From: Polyangium fumosum
GTDB lineage: Bacteria > Myxococcota_A > Polyangia > Polyangiales > Polyangiaceae
DNA: 52,124 nucleotides
NCBI RefSeq assembly: GCF_005144585.1
Contig: NZ_SSMQ01000086.1
Location: 1 to 52,124, forward strand
Direction: 5' to 3'
Shown: positions 19,351 to 28,648 of the stretch, one piece after another
How the letters are laid out: each line of letters starts with the position of its first letter
Numbering within the stretch: position 1 is the stretch's first letter
Notes under the pieces: model-generated
The model's input: the letters and a program-made list of their open reading frames with translations, nothing else
Told to the model about the DNA's origin: nothing
The model's database searches: none
Position numbers and translations under genes: made by a program

Positions 19351-19926
19351 GCCTCGCAGCACCTCGCGAGAAGCCCGCACGGCCTGGCTCTGGTTAGGCG
19401 ACTCGACGAAGCTCTGGAGCAGCGGAAGGTCGAGCTCTGGCAGAAGAGCACTCCTCGGCGCCTTCTCGTACCGACCGTCCCTGAGGACGTGAACCGAGAA
19501 GCCCGCACCTCGCTCCCAGATCCACACCTCGCCCACGCCGAGGCTCCGGTAAATCTCCAGCTTGTTCACCCCGCCACTCGTCCACACGACCTCGATGACG
19601 AGTTGCGGAACGTCGCCGCTCGGTACGCCGAGCGCGTAACACGCATCCGGCTCTACACCTCGCTGGCCGAGCACACTCTTCAACGTCCAAGAGCCGTAGC
19701 CGTTGAGGCTCAGCCCCCGTTCGTCCGCGTAAGCCTCGATGAGCCGGCAGATCGTCTTCTTGACGGCCTCATGCTGGAAGGACGAACGCAAGAGCTCGAT
19801 CGATCCGTCGAGGTAGGCCATGCGCGCCCCGGCAAGATCCCCGCGCTCGGCGAGCAGCCTCTCGTAGTCCTGCCACGTCATCCCGTTCAGGATCACCCGC
19901 TCGTCCTCGGTCGCCGGAGGCGCCAT
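19345..19926 (-). CDS. Uma2 family (DUF820) restriction-endonuclease-like protein
   Basis: The 193-aa protein starts at ATG 19926. It has the Uma2 arrangement: N-terminal MTWQDYERLLAERGD, the acidic stretch ARMAYLDGSIELL, then a PD-(D/E)xK-like core with VEPDACYAL (Asp near 92) and VPQLVIEVVWTSG (Glu near 112), ending with KLEIYRSLGVGEVWIWE. Members are putative nucleases, often numerous in cyanobacteria and myxobacteria; most are uncharacterised. The stop falls at the edge of the 21-bp array, so the C-terminus may have been altered by it. Confidence 0.88.
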   Translation of the reverse strand: MAPPATEDERVILNGMTWQDYERLLAERGDLAGARMAYLDGSIELLRSSFQHEAVKKTICRLIEAYADERGLSLNGYGSWTLKSVLGQRGVEPDACYALGVPSGDVPQLVIEVVWTSGGVNKLEIYRSLGVGEVWIWERGAGFSVHVLRDGRYEKAPRSALLPELDLPLLQSFVESPNQSQAVRASREVLRGG

Positions 19927-20021
19927 ACCGCCAGCATAGCGCGCCGCGGGACCCGCCGGGAGCGCGCCCCGCGCACGTCCACCTAGGCGCCCCGCGCCGC
20001 CGGTGCTAGCTCGCGGACTCG

Positions 20022-20549
20022 ATGGCCACCAACGTCTCCACGATGATCGACGCCGAGAGCATCGCGCAGCGCGTGCGCGAGCTCGGCGCCGAGATCACGC
20101 GCGACTACGCCGGGCGCAACCTCGTCCTCGTTTGCGTCCTCAAGGGCAGCTTCGTCTTCACCTCCGACCTCGCGCGCCACATCGATCTCCCGATGCGCGT
20201 CGAGTTCCTCGGCGTGCGCAGCTACGGTGAGGACACCAAGTCCTCCGGCGTCGTGCAAATCACGCACGACCTCACCAAGCCCGTCGAGGGCGACCACGTC
20301 CTCCTCGTCGAGGACATCGTCGACACGGGCCTCACGATCGCCCACCTGCTCGAGCTGCTCCGCACACGCAAGCCCGCGAGCGTGAAGGTCTGCTCGCTTC
20401 TGCACAAGCCTGCGCGCACGCGCATCCAGGTGCCGATCGACTACCTGGGCTTCACGATCGAAGACAAGTTCGTCGTGGGCTACGGGCTCGACTGGGCCGA
20501 GCGTTACCGCAACTTGCCGTTCATCGGCCTCGTGGAGTCGGCGTCGTGA
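20022..20549 (+). CDS. hpt: Hypoxanthine phosphoribosyltransferase
   Basis: The 175-aa protein is the standard length for the family. It has the PP loop [18 protein letters not shown] (about 36-54), the PRPP-binding motif [20 protein letters not shown] (about 102-121) and the C-terminal purine-binding [18 protein letters not shown]. It converts hypoxanthine or guanine with PRPP to IMP or GMP in purine salvage. The start ATG 20022 gives the expected N-terminus. The stop overlaps the GTG of the small TPR gene (GTGA). Confidence 0.97.
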   Translation: MATNVSTMIDAESIAQRVRELGAEITRDYAGRNLVLVCVLKGSFVFTSDLARHIDLPMRVEFLGVRSYGEDTKSSGVVQITHDLTKPVEGDHVLLVEDIVDTGLTIAHLLELLRTRKPASVKVCSLLHKPARTRIQVPIDYLGFTIEDKFVVGYGLDWAERYRNLPFIGLVESAS

Positions 20550-20860
20550 GCAAGCGCCTCGCGGTCCTGGAGAGCATGATCCAGAAGGGGTCGAAGGATC
20601 CCTTCGCCTGGTATGCGCTCGCGATGGAGTACGCGGGAGCCGATCGGATCGACGACGCGCTCCGCACGTACACGTCGCTGCGCGACATGGATCCGAACTA
20701 CGTGCCGCAGTACCTCATGTGCGGGCAGATGCTCGTGAAGGCGGGGCGCGTGGACGCGGGGCGCGCGTGGCTCGAAGAGGGTGTCACGCGGGCGCGCGCC
20801 AAGGGCGATTCGCACGCGCTCTCGGAGATTCAGTCGGCCTTGTCGGCGCTCGACGACTGA
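20546..20860 (+). CDS. Small tetratricopeptide-repeat protein
   Basis: The 104-aa protein starts at GTG 20546, overlapping the hpt stop by 4 bp. Residues 15-85 form two TPR-like helical hairpins ([40 protein letters not shown], then [20 protein letters not shown]). Such short TPR proteins are common in myxobacteria and probably mediate protein contacts. Its last 31 bases overlap the 3' end of the convergent rarA gene. Confidence 0.88.
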   Translation: MSKRLAVLESMIQKGSKDPFAWYALAMEYAGADRIDDALRTYTSLRDMDPNYVPQYLMCGQMLVKAGRVDAGRAWLEEGVTRARAKGDSHALSEIQSALSALDD

Positions 20861-22302
20861 GCCTTCGGATCGGTTTCCTCTTCCCCCTCGGACGACGCCC
20901 TCACCCCCGCCCCCTCTCCCTCGCGGGAGAGGGGAGGAGATTGCTGCGCGCGAACCCATCGCACGCGTTCGGCGATCACCTTCTCGTAGCCGCGCTCCGT
21001 CGGCTCGTAGAAGTGCGTCCCCGCGATCGCGTCCGGCAGGTACGTCTCGCCCCACGCGACGCCGCCCTTCTCGTTGTGCGCGTAGCGGTATCCCGTCCCG
21101 TAGCCTTCGCGCTTCATGAGACCCGTCACCGCGTTGCGTAGCTTCATCGGCACGGGCAGGCTGCCCCTCTCGCGCACGACCTCCTGCGCCGCATGCCACG
21201 CGGCGTTGCACGCGTTCGACTTCGGCGCGCACGCCAGGTAGATCGCCGCCTGCGCGAGGAAGTAGGTCCCCTCGGGCATCCCCACGCGCTGGAACGCCGC
21301 GTCCGCCGCGACGGCCACGTCGAGCGCGCGCGGGTCCGCGTTGCCCACGTCCTCGCTCGCGAAGATCATCATGCGCCGCAGCAAGAACAGCGGATCGTCG
21401 CCCGCCTCCAGCATGCGCATCAACCAGTAGATCGCCGCGTCCGGATCCGAGCCGCGCATCGATTTGATGAACGCGCTGATGACGTTGTAGTGCTCGTCCC
21501 CCGCCTTGTCGTAGAGCAGCGTCTTCTGCCCGCTCGTCTGCACCACGTCCTCGCGCGTCACCCGCGCGCGCCCCTCGCGCTTCGCCTCGTCGGCCGCGAT
21601 CTCCAGCGTCGTCAGCGCCCTCCGCGCGTCGCCCGCCGCGAGCTTCGCGATCGCCTCGATCGCCTCCTCGTCCGCGCCCACGGACCCCGCGAGCCCCTCC
21701 GGCGATTCGATCGCGCGCCGGAGAAGCTCCGTGATCCCCTTCTCGTCGAGCAGGTTCAACCGGAACACGCGGCACCGCGAAAGGAGCGGCGCGTTCACGG
21801 CGAACGAAGGGTTTTCCGTCGTCGCGCCGATCAGCGTGATCGTCCCGTCCTCCACGTGCGGCAAAAACGCGTCCTGCTGCGCGCGGTTGAACCGGTGGAT
21901 CTCGTCGACGAACAGGATCGTCCGTTTCCCCTCGTAGGCGCGTGCCTCCTTCGCCGCGGCCATCACCACCCGCAGCTCCGGCACGCCGCCGAGCACCGCG
22001 TTGAACGGGACGAAGCGCGCCCGCGTCGACTCCGCCACGATCCGCGCGAGCGTCGTCTTGCCCGATCCCGGCGGCCCCCACAGGATCATCGACGGCACCC
22101 GATCGGCCGCGATCGCGTGCGCGAGCAGCTTCCCCTCGCCGACGAGGTGCTCCTGCCCGACGAGGTCCGCGAGCGCGCGCGGCCGCATCCGCTCCGCGAG
22201 CGGCACGAGCTCGCCGAGCTTCGGATCACGCTTCAGCGCGGCCTCGAACAACGTCGGGCCCGCGTCCTTCTCGCCGCCGCGAGGGCCTCGCCGGGCCGTC
22301 AT
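20830..22302 (-). CDS. rarA: Replication-associated recombination protein A (RarA/MgsA)
   Basis: The 490-aa AAA+ ATPase of the clamp-loader-like RarA/WRNIP1 family has Walker [18 protein letters not shown] near residue 74, Walker [21 protein letters not shown] near 128 and sensor 1 [14 protein letters not shown]. The MgsA C-terminal domain follows (about 290-450), with [15 protein letters not shown] and NKGG-type [20 protein letters not shown]. It acts at stalled replication forks. The last 35 residues beyond the conserved end are encoded by a repetitive extragenic-type hairpin element (20911-20934) and are atypical. The start at 22302 is 1 bp from the upstream tlpA-like stop. Confidence 0.96.
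   Translation of the reverse strand: MTARRGPRGGEKDAGPTLFEAALKRDPKLGELVPLAERMRPRALADLVGQEHLVGEGKLLAHAIAADRVPSMILWGPPGSGKTTLARIVAESTRARFVPFNAVLGGVPELRVVMAAAKEARAYEGKRTILFVDEIHRFNRAQQDAFLPHVEDGTITLIGATTENPSFAVNAPLLSRCRVFRLNLLDEKGITELLRRAIESPEGLAGSVGADEEAIEAIAKLAAGDARRALTTLEIAADEAKREGRARVTREDVVQTSGQKTLLYDKAGDEHYNVISAFIKSMRGSDPDAAIYWLMRMLEAGDDPLFLLRRMMIFASEDVGNADPRALDVAVAADAAFQRVGMPEGTYFLAQAAIYLACAPKSNACNAAWHAAQEVVRERGSLPVPMKLRNAVTGLMKREGYGTGYRYAHNEKGGVAWGETYLPDAIAGTHFYEPTERGYEKVIAERVRWVRAQQSPPLSREGEGAGVRASSEGEEETDPKAQSSSADKAD
20911..20934. terminator. Perfect 10-bp hairpin between convergent genes (REP-like)
   Basis: CCCCTCTCCC (20911-20920) pairs perfectly with GGGAGAGGGG (20925-20934) around TCGC. 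Preceded by CCCTCACCCCCG, it resembles a dispersed extragenic palindrome found in many high-GC proteobacteria (from memory). It lies just past the TPR gene but inside the rarA reading frame near its end, and could act as a bidirectional terminator. Confidence 0.65.
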
Positions 22303-22303
22303 G

Positions 22304-22807
22304 TCACCGGTCCATCAGCGCGATCACCGCGCGCTGGATGCTCGACGGATCTCGCCCCACGAAGCGCACCGTGCCCGATCGATCGACCACGAACGTCGTG
22401 GGCACCTGCGACACGCCGAACGCGTACTGAAGCCCGTGCCCGCCGTCGTGCACGATCGGGAACGACACGCCGAATGCCTCGGCGCCGGCCGCGGCCTCGT
22501 CGGGGCTATCGTCCACGCTCACGCCCACGACCACGAGCCCCTCGGCGCGTCGATCTTGGTAGAGCCGCTCGAGCGCGGGCATCGTCTGCTGACACGAGCC
22601 ACACCACGACGCCCAGAAATCGATCACGGTCACGTGCGTGCGCAGCGTGCCCGGCACGTCGACCGAGCGCTCGTCGATCGCGGTCTCGTGAAACGGCGGC
22701 GACGCGGCGCCGAGCAGCGGATGGCCCATCGACGCGGGCATGGGCGGCGCGCAACCGAAGAGGCCGATCGCGCCCGCGCAAGCGAGCACGCTCGGCGTGG
22801 CAGCCAT
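22304..22807 (-). CDS. TlpA-like thioredoxin-fold lipoprotein
   Basis: The 167-aa form starts at ATG 22807; an in-frame ATG at 22828 adds 7 residues. The signal peptide ends AGAIGLFGC (lipobox, Cys19). A TlpA/ResA thioredoxin domain follows with active site FWASWCGSC (Cys69, Cys72), the cis-Pro segment SQVPTTFVVDRSG near 130, and an insertion (VVVGVSVDDSPDEAAAGAEA) typical of TlpA/AhpC-TSA proteins. Expected role: periplasmic thiol-disulfide reductase, possibly in cytochrome c or envelope protein maturation. It is co-transcribed with rarA (1-bp gap). Confidence 0.92.
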   Translation of the reverse strand: MAATPSVLACAGAIGLFGCAPPMPASMGHPLLGAASPPFHETAIDERSVDVPGTLRTHVTVIDFWASWCGSCQQTMPALERLYQDRRAEGLVVVGVSVDDSPDEAAAGAEAFGVSFPIVHDGGHGLQYAFGVSQVPTTFVVDRSGTVRFVGRDPSSIQRAVIALMDR

Positions 22808-22889
22808 GGGATGAAGAGGACCACGCATGGGTTGCTCGAACTCTAGAGCATCGAACCCTTCGATGCTCTGCGAGATCGTGCAGCGAAGG

Positions 22890-23582
22890 CTATCGTGCGC
22901 CGAAGATGGCCGTGCCGACGCGGACGATCGTCGCGCCCTCCTCGATGGCCACGTGGAAATCGTGGGACATGCCCATCGACAGTTCGGGCAGAAGCGCGGG
23001 CGCTTCGAGCGTGTCGCGCAGCGCGCGCAGACGCGCGAAGAACGGACGGACGGCCTCGGGATCGTCGAGGAAGGGCGGGATCGCCATCAGCCCCACGACG
23101 CGCAGATGCTCGGCGCGCCTCGCCGCTTCGAGCAACGCTGGCAAGGCTTCGGGCGCGCATCCGGCCTTCGATTCCTCGCCGCCCACGTTCACTTCGAGCA
23201 GCACGTCGAGCTTGCGACCGAGCGCGCCGGCGCGTCGATCGAGCTCCGTCGCGAGCTCTTCGCGGTCCACCGTCTGGATCACGGCGGCCACGCTCGCGGC
23301 CAGCTTCGCCTTGTTGCGCTGGAGCGCGCCGATGAAGTGCAGCCGCAGCTCCGGCAGGTCCGCGAGCGCCGTGGCCTTTTGCACCAGCTCTTGCACGTAG
23401 TTCTCGCCGAAGTCGCGCTGGCCTGCGGCGTACGCGGCGCGGATCGCCTCGGGCGGCTTGGTCTTCGACACCGCGACGAGCCGCACCGCGCGCGGGCTTC
23501 GCCCGGCTCGGATCGCTGCTTCGTCGATGCGCGCGCGCACGGCGGCGAGACGCGCGGAGATCGTGCTTTCGTCCTCGTTCAC
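22890..23582 (-). CDS. YggS family pyridoxal phosphate homeostasis protein
   Basis: The 230-aa protein starts at GTG 23582, which gives the family length; the frame continues upstream without homology. It is an alanine-racemase-like PLP barrel with the PLP Lys in LVAVSKTKPPEAIRA (about Lys40), followed by GQRDFGENYVQELVQKA, LHFIGALQRNKAK and the C-terminal SMGMSHDFHVAIEEGATIVR. YggS/PROSC proteins bind PLP and control its free pool. It is usually near proC or sepF; here it is next to the tlpA/rarA pair on the same strand with an 82-bp gap. Confidence 0.96.
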   Translation of the reverse strand: MNEDESTISARLAAVRARIDEAAIRAGRSPRAVRLVAVSKTKPPEAIRAAYAAGQRDFGENYVQELVQKATALADLPELRLHFIGALQRNKAKLAASVAAVIQTVDREELATELDRRAGALGRKLDVLLEVNVGGEESKAGCAPEALPALLEAARRAEHLRVVGLMAIPPFLDDPEAVRPFFARLRALRDTLEAPALLPELSMGMSHDFHVAIEEGATIVRVGTAIFGAR

Positions 23583-23755
23583 AGGGCCCCACGATACCGC
23601 GCCCTGCGCGCCTCGCGAGCGGCACGCCTGTGCCAAAGGCCAGCACGATCCGGGCGTCCGGAGACGTGCCAAGCTGTGCCGCTCTTGTGCCCGTTTCCTC
23701 GTGGAAACGACGTCGCACGTCATGGCATGATGGTTGCGGCGTCACGACATCAGCC

Positions 23756-24136
23756 ATGCGAAAGCTCCTCGTCCTCTTCGTCGTCCCGGGCCTCGTCATC
23801 TCGGCGTGTACCTTCAACCCGCAACCCGATCCGCCTGGAGCCGAGTCCGGCAGCGCGGGCTCGGGCGCGAACAACGCGGTGGGCGCAGGTGGCGGCGGCG
23901 GAGTCCCGTCTTCGGGCGGCACTGGCGGCGATACGACGAGCGGCGATGCCGGGGGGGATGTAGGCGGCGCCGGTGGCGGCGGCGGCGCGGGTGGTGAAGG
24001 CGGCGCGGGTGGTGCCGGTGGCTCCGGCGGCATGGGCGGCGCGGGTGGTGCCGGTGGTGCAGGCGGCGCCGGCGGTGCAGGCGGTGCCGGTGGCGCCGGT
24101 GGCGCTGGCGGCGCGGGCGGCGCGCGCGGCAAGTAG
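23756..24136 (+). CDS. Lipoprotein with long Gly-Gly-Ala repeat tail
   Basis: The 126-aa protein starts at ATG 23756 (MRKLLVLFVVPGLVISAC), with the lipobox Cys at 18. A short PQPDPPGAES segment is followed by about 90 residues that are almost only Gly, Ala and Ser, with a GGA triplet repeat over the last 50. It is probably a surface-exposed, disordered or collagen-like extension. The triplet nature makes its length likely to vary among strains. It is immediately followed by the second 43-bp array. Confidence 0.75.
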   Translation: MRKLLVLFVVPGLVISACTFNPQPDPPGAESGSAGSGANNAVGAGGGGGVPSSGGTGGDTTSGDAGGDVGGAGGGGGAGGEGGAGGAGGSGGMGGAGGAGGAGGAGGAGGAGGAGGAGGAGGARGK

Positions 24137-24187
24137 CCGAGACGGATCGACGCCCTCCCTCCCAACGACGTCCCTCCCCTCGTCCTC

Positions 24188-24500
24188 CCCACGCTCACGA
24201 TGACCGAGGGGGTCGCCACGACGCGACCCCCTCGCGTCGCGATGACTTGCGACGGTCGCCTCGCGTCGACCCCCTCGGTGCACGATGACGTGCGGGTGTC
24301 GACACGCGGCGACCCCCTCGGTGCACGACGACCTGCGGGTGTCGACACGCGGCGACCTGCTCGGTGCACGATGACGTGCGGGTGTCGACACGCGGCGACC
24401 CCCTCGGTGCACGATGACGTGCGGGTGTCGACACGCGGCGACCTGCTCGGTGCGCGATGACCGGCGGAGGTCGACGCGAGGCGACCCCCTCGGGGGACCG
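24188..24500. repeat. 43-bp tandem array B (about seven copies)
   Basis: The anchor CTCG after the run of C recurs at 24231, 24274, 24317, 24360, 24403, 24446 and 24489, exactly 43 bp each time. The central copies are nearly identical: CGACCCCCTCGGTGCACGAT followed by GACGTGCGGGTGTCGACACG. Alternate copies read CGACCTGCTCGG. Each central unit contains the perfect 10-bp palindrome GTGTCGACAC. The array fills the space between convergent genes (24136 and 24530). The same period and the core CGACCCCCTC occur, on the opposite strand, in array A at 9499. Confidence 0.93.
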
Positions 24501-24529
24501 TCGCGACCGCTCTCGGCGGTCCGAGGCCC

Positions 24530-25036
24530 CTAGCCGTTCCGGTTGGGCCGGGTGTACTCGTCGATCACGTTGGCGACGAGCTCGGCGAGCAGGTTGTCGC
24601 AGACGCGCAGGCGTCGGGACATCTCGCGCGCGATGTTGAGCACGAGCAACGAGTAGGCGCGGAGGTCGCGCCGGTAGAGCGAGTCGAGGTCGTGCGCGGT
24701 GAGGCGAAGCAGCCTCGACGGCGCCACGGCGCGCACCGTCGCCGAGCGCGGGAGCACGTCGAGGATCGACATCTCGCCGAACCAGTCGCCCGGGCCGAGC
24801 ACGGCCACGCGTGTCTCGTGCTTGCGCTTCGACTGCTTCAAGACCTCCATCTCGCCGTCGAGCAAGACGAACATCTCGCGACCGCTGTCGCCCTCGCGAA
24901 ACACCACCGCGCCAGGCGGCAGCTCGATCATGTCGAGCGAGCCCGAGAGGTCTTGCAAGACCTCGTCGCCGAGCCCGCCGAACAGGCCGATCTCCCGCAG
25001 CCGCTCACTACCCTGGAAGCCGAGTTTCAGAGACAT
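24530..25036 (-). CDS. Cyclic nucleotide-binding domain protein, no DNA-binding domain
   Basis: The 168-aa protein starts at ATG 25036 (MSLKLGFQGSERLREIG), overlapping the last 10 bases of the upstream Cys-rich lipoprotein gene. Residues 15-130 are a CRP/cNMP-binding beta-roll: IELPPGAVVFREGDSGREMF, VLLDGEMEVLKQ, LGPGDWFGEMSILDVLPRSA (phosphate-binding cassette, with Arg) and TVRAVAPSRLLRL. The C-terminal 35 residues are helical (NIAREMSRRLRVCDNLLAEL) with no HTH, so it is not a CRP regulator. It may be a soluble sensor or a regulatory subunit for a partner protein. Confidence 0.9.
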   Translation of the reverse strand: MSLKLGFQGSERLREIGLFGGLGDEVLQDLSGSLDMIELPPGAVVFREGDSGREMFVLLDGEMEVLKQSKRKHETRVAVLGPGDWFGEMSILDVLPRSATVRAVAPSRLLRLTAHDLDSLYRRDLRAYSLLVLNIAREMSRRLRVCDNLLAELVANVIDEYTRPNRNG

Positions 25037-25938
25037 GCGCCGTACGTCACGTTGCCGATGATCACTTCCACTGCATCCGCGCCAATCGTGATCGGCGTAC
25101 ACGACGCGCCCGCAGGACAGCTCGGCGCGTTCACGTTGCAGTACTTCAAGCACACGTCCGAGCTGCCCGTGTTGAAGCACCCGAACGTCGCCGCGCAATC
25201 GGTGTCGTCCGTGCACGACGAGTTTTGCGTGCCACTGCCGGCCTCGCGGCACGTCGTGAAGAGCCGCATCTGCCCCGCCGCCTCGCGCCCGAACGTGCAG
25301 CCCGTGCCCGCCGCGCAACCGACGTTCGTCGTGGCGTTGCAGTTCTCCGAGCAGAGCGTGACGCCCGGGACCTGGCCGCCGCTGCCGTTGTTGAGCTTGA
25401 TGACACACAGGCCGCCCGGCGCCGTGCACTGCGCGTCGGTCGAGCAGAACTCGCCGCACGTGCTGAGCGTCGGCGTCGTCGCGAGGCAGATGCCTCCGGG
25501 CGCGCAGTCATTGTCGAGGTCGCAGACCCCGCCGATCTGCACGTTGCCCGCGGCCACACACACGCGCGCGTCCGCGCCGTCGATCTGGCACATCTCGCCG
25601 GCCGCACACCCGCACTGCGGCGAGACGAGCTTGCAAGGCGTCTCGTTGCACGCGCCGCCGCCGCCGGTTCCGCTCGCGGACGACGACGACGAGGACGAGG
25701 ACGAACCCGCGCCGCTCCCCGACGAGCTCACCGAGCCGCCGCCCATGCCTCCTGTGCCGCCCATGCCGCTCGCGGACGACGAGCTGTTCGACGACGGACC
25801 GGGCCCCGGCCCGCTCTCTTCGCCGCCTTCGCCGCCGCCTCCACCCGTGCCCGTGTACGCGCTGCCTTTCGCGCACGCACCGAGCCCCAATCCCCCGAGC
25901 GAAACGAGCGCCATCGCCACGAAAAAGCTTGTTCTCAT
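25027..25938 (-). CDS. Ser/Gly-rich, Cys-rich lipoprotein
   Basis: The 303-aa protein starts at ATG 25938 (MRTSFFVAMALVSLGG), with lipobox GLGLGAC at about residue 22. A Gly/Ser linker (about 23-95, containing long Ser runs) precedes a C-terminal module of about 200 residues with some 24 Cys in EGF/Dickkopf-like patterns (VCDLDNDCAPGGICLA, FCSTDAQCTAPGGLCVIK, CTDDTDCAATFGCF). This is a familiar class of myxobacterial outer-surface proteins of unknown function. It lies between the GNAT and the cyclic-nucleotide-binding gene on the same strand. Confidence 0.85.
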   Translation of the reverse strand: MRTSFFVAMALVSLGGLGLGACAKGSAYTGTGGGGGEGGEESGPGPGPSSNSSSSASGMGGTGGMGGGSVSSSGSGAGSSSSSSSSSASGTGGGGACNETPCKLVSPQCGCAAGEMCQIDGADARVCVAAGNVQIGGVCDLDNDCAPGGICLATTPTLSTCGEFCSTDAQCTAPGGLCVIKLNNGSGGQVPGVTLCSENCNATTNVGCAAGTGCTFGREAAGQMRLFTTCREAGSGTQNSSCTDDTDCAATFGCFNTGSSDVCLKYCNVNAPSCPAGASCTPITIGADAVEVIIGNVTYGACL

Positions 25939-26010
25939 CGTCACCTCGCGCGAACGGGAGCAAGAGCAAGAAGCGAGAGAAACCTTACGCCCAAGGGGCG
26001 AAAGCATCAA

Positions 26011-26460
26011 TCAACGAGCGGCGAGTTCCTTCGTGAACACGATTCGTTGACGACCGGGGCCCGCGTAGTCCTCGACCTCGGCCCTCGACCAGCCGAGGGC
26101 GTCGTGGAAGCGCACGGACCCTTCGTTGCCGAGCGTGGTGATTGCTTTCATCTGGCGGCACCCGGCCCCGTGGCAGTCGGCCTCGAACGCGGTGTAGAGC
26201 AGGCGCGCGACGCCGCGGCGCCGGTAGTCCGGGTGGATGCCGACGATGTGCACGTAGCCGACCGGCCCTTCGGGCGCGATGAACCCGAACAGGAAGCCCA
26301 CGAGATGCTCGTCGTGCTCCACCACCCGCGCGAGCCTTCCAAGCTCGTAGAAAAAGATCGGGTGCGCGAGCGCGCTCGTGGGGCCACCCCACCAGCGGTC
26401 GATCACGCGTACGACCTCGTCGTAGTCCGACTTCTTGAGGGGTCTCGTCGTCAGTTCCAC
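26011..26460 (-). CDS. GNAT family N-acetyltransferase
   Basis: The 149-aa form starts at GTG 26460 ([17 protein letters not shown]), the usual GNAT opening; an upstream in-frame ATG at 26526 would add 22 residues without homology. Acetyl-CoA-binding motif A is read as [20 protein letters not shown] followed by LYTAFEA (about 78-104). The C-terminal [19 protein letters not shown] is typical. The substrate is unknown. The gene is divergent from rpe with a 92-bp gap. Confidence 0.92.
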   Translation of the reverse strand: MELTTRPLKKSDYDEVVRVIDRWWGGPTSALAHPIFFYELGRLARVVEHDEHLVGFLFGFIAPEGPVGYVHIVGIHPDYRRRGVARLLYTAFEADCHGAGCRQMKAITTLGNEGSVRFHDALGWSRAEVEDYAGPGRQRIVFTKELAAR

Positions 26461-26552
26461 GGCGCCTCCTGCGTGAGCCCGGCTCGGGCTGCCCCAGGGT
26501 AGCCGCTCTTGGGCTAGGGACCCCACTCGAAAAACATGCTAGCCGTAGCGCC

Positions 26553-27278
26553 GTGAGCCGCGACGCGATCCGCATCGCCCCCTCGATACTTTCCGCAGAT
26601 TTCGGTCGCCTCGCCGAGGAGGTCCGCGCCGTCGAGGCCGCGGGCGCCGACTGGATCCACGTCGATGTCATGGACGGGCGGTTCGTGCCGAACATCACGA
26701 TCGGCCCGCTCGTCGTGCAAGCGGTCCGCGCCGCGACGCGCCTGCCGATCGACGTGCACCTCATGATCGTCGAGCCGGAGCGGTATGTCGCGGATTTCGC
26801 GAAGGCCGGCGCCGACCTCCTCAGCGTGCACGTGGAGGCCTCGCCGCACCTGCACCGCACCCTCCAACAAATCCGCGCCCTCGGGAAGAAGGCCGGCGTC
26901 GTCTTGAACCCGCACACGTCGGAGGAGACGATCCGCTACGTGCTCCCCGACTGCGACTTCATCCTCGTGATGAGCGTCAACCCCGGCTTCGGCGGCCAGC
27001 GCTTCATCCCGAGCGCCCTGCCCAAGCTCGACGCGCTCCGCCGCGCCATCGACGCGCAGGGCCTCGCCGTGGACCTCGAAATCGACGGCGGCGTCGCGGT
27101 CGGCACCGCGCGTGAGGTCGTCCGCGCGGGCGCGCGTGTGCTCGTCGCGGGCTCGGCCGTCTTCAATGCGGCGTCGGGCGCTGGGGACCTCTCCTTCGAC
27201 GCGCGGGTCGCCCGGTATCGCGCGGCGATCGACGCCCTGCGCGCGGACGCGGCCCTGGGCACGGGGACGCTGGCGTGA
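26553..27278 (+). CDS. rpe: Ribulose-phosphate 3-epimerase
   Basis: The 241-aa protein starts at GTG 26553. All family motifs are present: [36 protein letters not shown] (metal-binding His/Asp), [28 protein letters not shown] and [16 protein letters not shown]. It interconverts ribulose-5-phosphate and xylulose-5-phosphate in the pentose phosphate pathway. The stop overlaps the GTG of the next gene by 4 bp. Confidence 0.98.
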   Translation: MSRDAIRIAPSILSADFGRLAEEVRAVEAAGADWIHVDVMDGRFVPNITIGPLVVQAVRAATRLPIDVHLMIVEPERYVADFAKAGADLLSVHVEASPHLHRTLQQIRALGKKAGVVLNPHTSEETIRYVLPDCDFILVMSVNPGFGGQRFIPSALPKLDALRRAIDAQGLAVDLEIDGGVAVGTAREVVRAGARVLVAGSAVFNAASGAGDLSFDARVARYRAAIDALRADAALGTGTLA

Positions 27279-28648
27279 GACGGGCGTGGCTCGGGGCCGT
27301 CGCCCTCGCGCTCGCCTCCGGCTGTGGTCCCTCCTCGCCGCCGTCGCGCGCGCCCGAGCCGACACGACCGAGCCCTCCGCGACCGAGCGAGCCGAGGGAG
27401 ATCAACCTCGACGAGGAATCCGCGCCGGACGCCGAGAGCACGGCGGCGGTGCAGAGGATGCTCCAGCGCGTCGCGCGCGCGCGGGGCTTGCCGATCAAGC
27501 GCGCTGTGCCGGGCAAGGTCCTCGATCGCGACACGATGCTGCGCCGCATCCGCGAGACGGTCGAAGAGGACACGCCGAAGGACGCGCTCGTCGGGCAAGG
27601 CGAGCTGCTCGCGTCGCTCGAGCTCGTGCCTGCCGAGTACGATTTCGTCGCCGGCGCCTTTGCCCTGCTCGGTGGGCGCGTCGCGGGGTTTTACGATCCG
27701 GACGACGGAGCCATGTACCTCGCGGACGACCTCGGCGAGGCGGAGGCCGAGGAGACGCTCGCGCACGAGCTCGCGCACGCCCTCGCCGACCAGACGTTTC
27801 CCTTGGCGCCGATGGTCGAATACGCGCCGGGCGCGGGCGACCGCCTCTCGGCCGTGCATGCGGTCATCGAGGGCGACGCCACGAGCGCGATGCTCGACGT
27901 CACGCTCGGCTCGGCCTTTCAGATGACCGAGGAGCAGGTGCGCTTCGCGTTCGTCGCGTCGACCGCGATGTCCGACGTCGGCGTGAAGACCCCACGCGCC
28001 ATCACCTCGTCTTTGCTCACGCCCTACACCGACGGCTTTGCCTTCATCCAGGCGTTGCGCCGCCGCGGCGATTGGCGCGCGGTCGACGAGATATGGCGGG
28101 CGATGCCCGAGACGACGGAGCAATTGCTCCACATCGACAAACTCCTCGCGCGCGAGCCGGCGGAGGCCATCGCGCCGCCCGTGCTCGGGGCGCTCGCGCG
28201 ACAGGGTTATCGCGTGCTCATCGACGACGTGGTGGGCGAGCAGGGGCTGCGGATCTTGCTGGAGGACGTCGGCAGCCGCGGACAGGCGCGGGACGGCGCG
28301 GCGGGGTGGGGCGGAGATCGATTCGTGGTGGCGGCGCGCGAGGAGGGGGCGAAGCGGCTCTTCGCCGTGGCCTTCCGGCTCCGCATGGATACGGCGGCGG
28401 ACGCGGCCGAGGTCGCGGAGCTTTTCGAGCGCAAATACGGAAAAGGCTGCCGGGAGCGGGATACGCTCGGCCCTGTCGCGTGGGGGGCGCGGGGCCGGGA
28501 CCTCGCGTTCGTCGCGGGGCCGTACGAGAGGGAGGGGGGACGACCGCGGGCGCGTGGGCAATGCGCCGAGGCGGTCACGTGGCTGGGAGAGGTTTGGCAG
28601 GCCGCACCACCGGACGGCGAGGCGGGCAGGGCCCGCGCGGGACGATGA
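27275..28648 (+). CDS. Lipoprotein with HExxH metalloprotease-like motif
   Basis: The 457-aa protein starts at GTG 27275, overlapping the rpe stop. The signal peptide ends ALALASGC (Cys17), followed by a Pro/Arg/Ser linker. The zinc-peptidase motif [13 protein letters not shown] lies near residue 165, and a Glu-containing segment [12 protein letters not shown] about 28 residues later would supply the third ligand, as in gluzincins. The preceding sequence [19 protein letters not shown] is characteristic of this uncharacterised myxobacterial family. A C-terminal half of about 220 aa has no known domain. Proteolytic activity is inferred, not shown. Confidence 0.82.
   Translation: MRRAWLGAVALALASGCGPSSPPSRAPEPTRPSPPRPSEPREINLDEESAPDAESTAAVQRMLQRVARARGLPIKRAVPGKVLDRDTMLRRIRETVEEDTPKDALVGQGELLASLELVPAEYDFVAGAFALLGGRVAGFYDPDDGAMYLADDLGEAEAEETLAHELAHALADQTFPLAPMVEYAPGAGDRLSAVHAVIEGDATSAMLDVTLGSAFQMTEEQVRFAFVASTAMSDVGVKTPRAITSSLLTPYTDGFAFIQALRRRGDWRAVDEIWRAMPETTEQLLHIDKLLAREPAEAIAPPVLGALARQGYRVLIDDVVGEQGLRILLEDVGSRGQARDGAAGWGGDRFVVAAREEGAKRLFAVAFRLRMDTAADAAEVAELFERKYGKGCRERDTLGPVAWGARGRDLAFVAGPYEREGGRPRARGQCAEAVTWLGEVWQAAPPDGEAGRARAGR

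Noticed and set aside
24188-24500. 43-bp arrays considered as CRISPR
   Set aside because: Units are contiguous with no unique spacers between repeats, and no cas genes are present.
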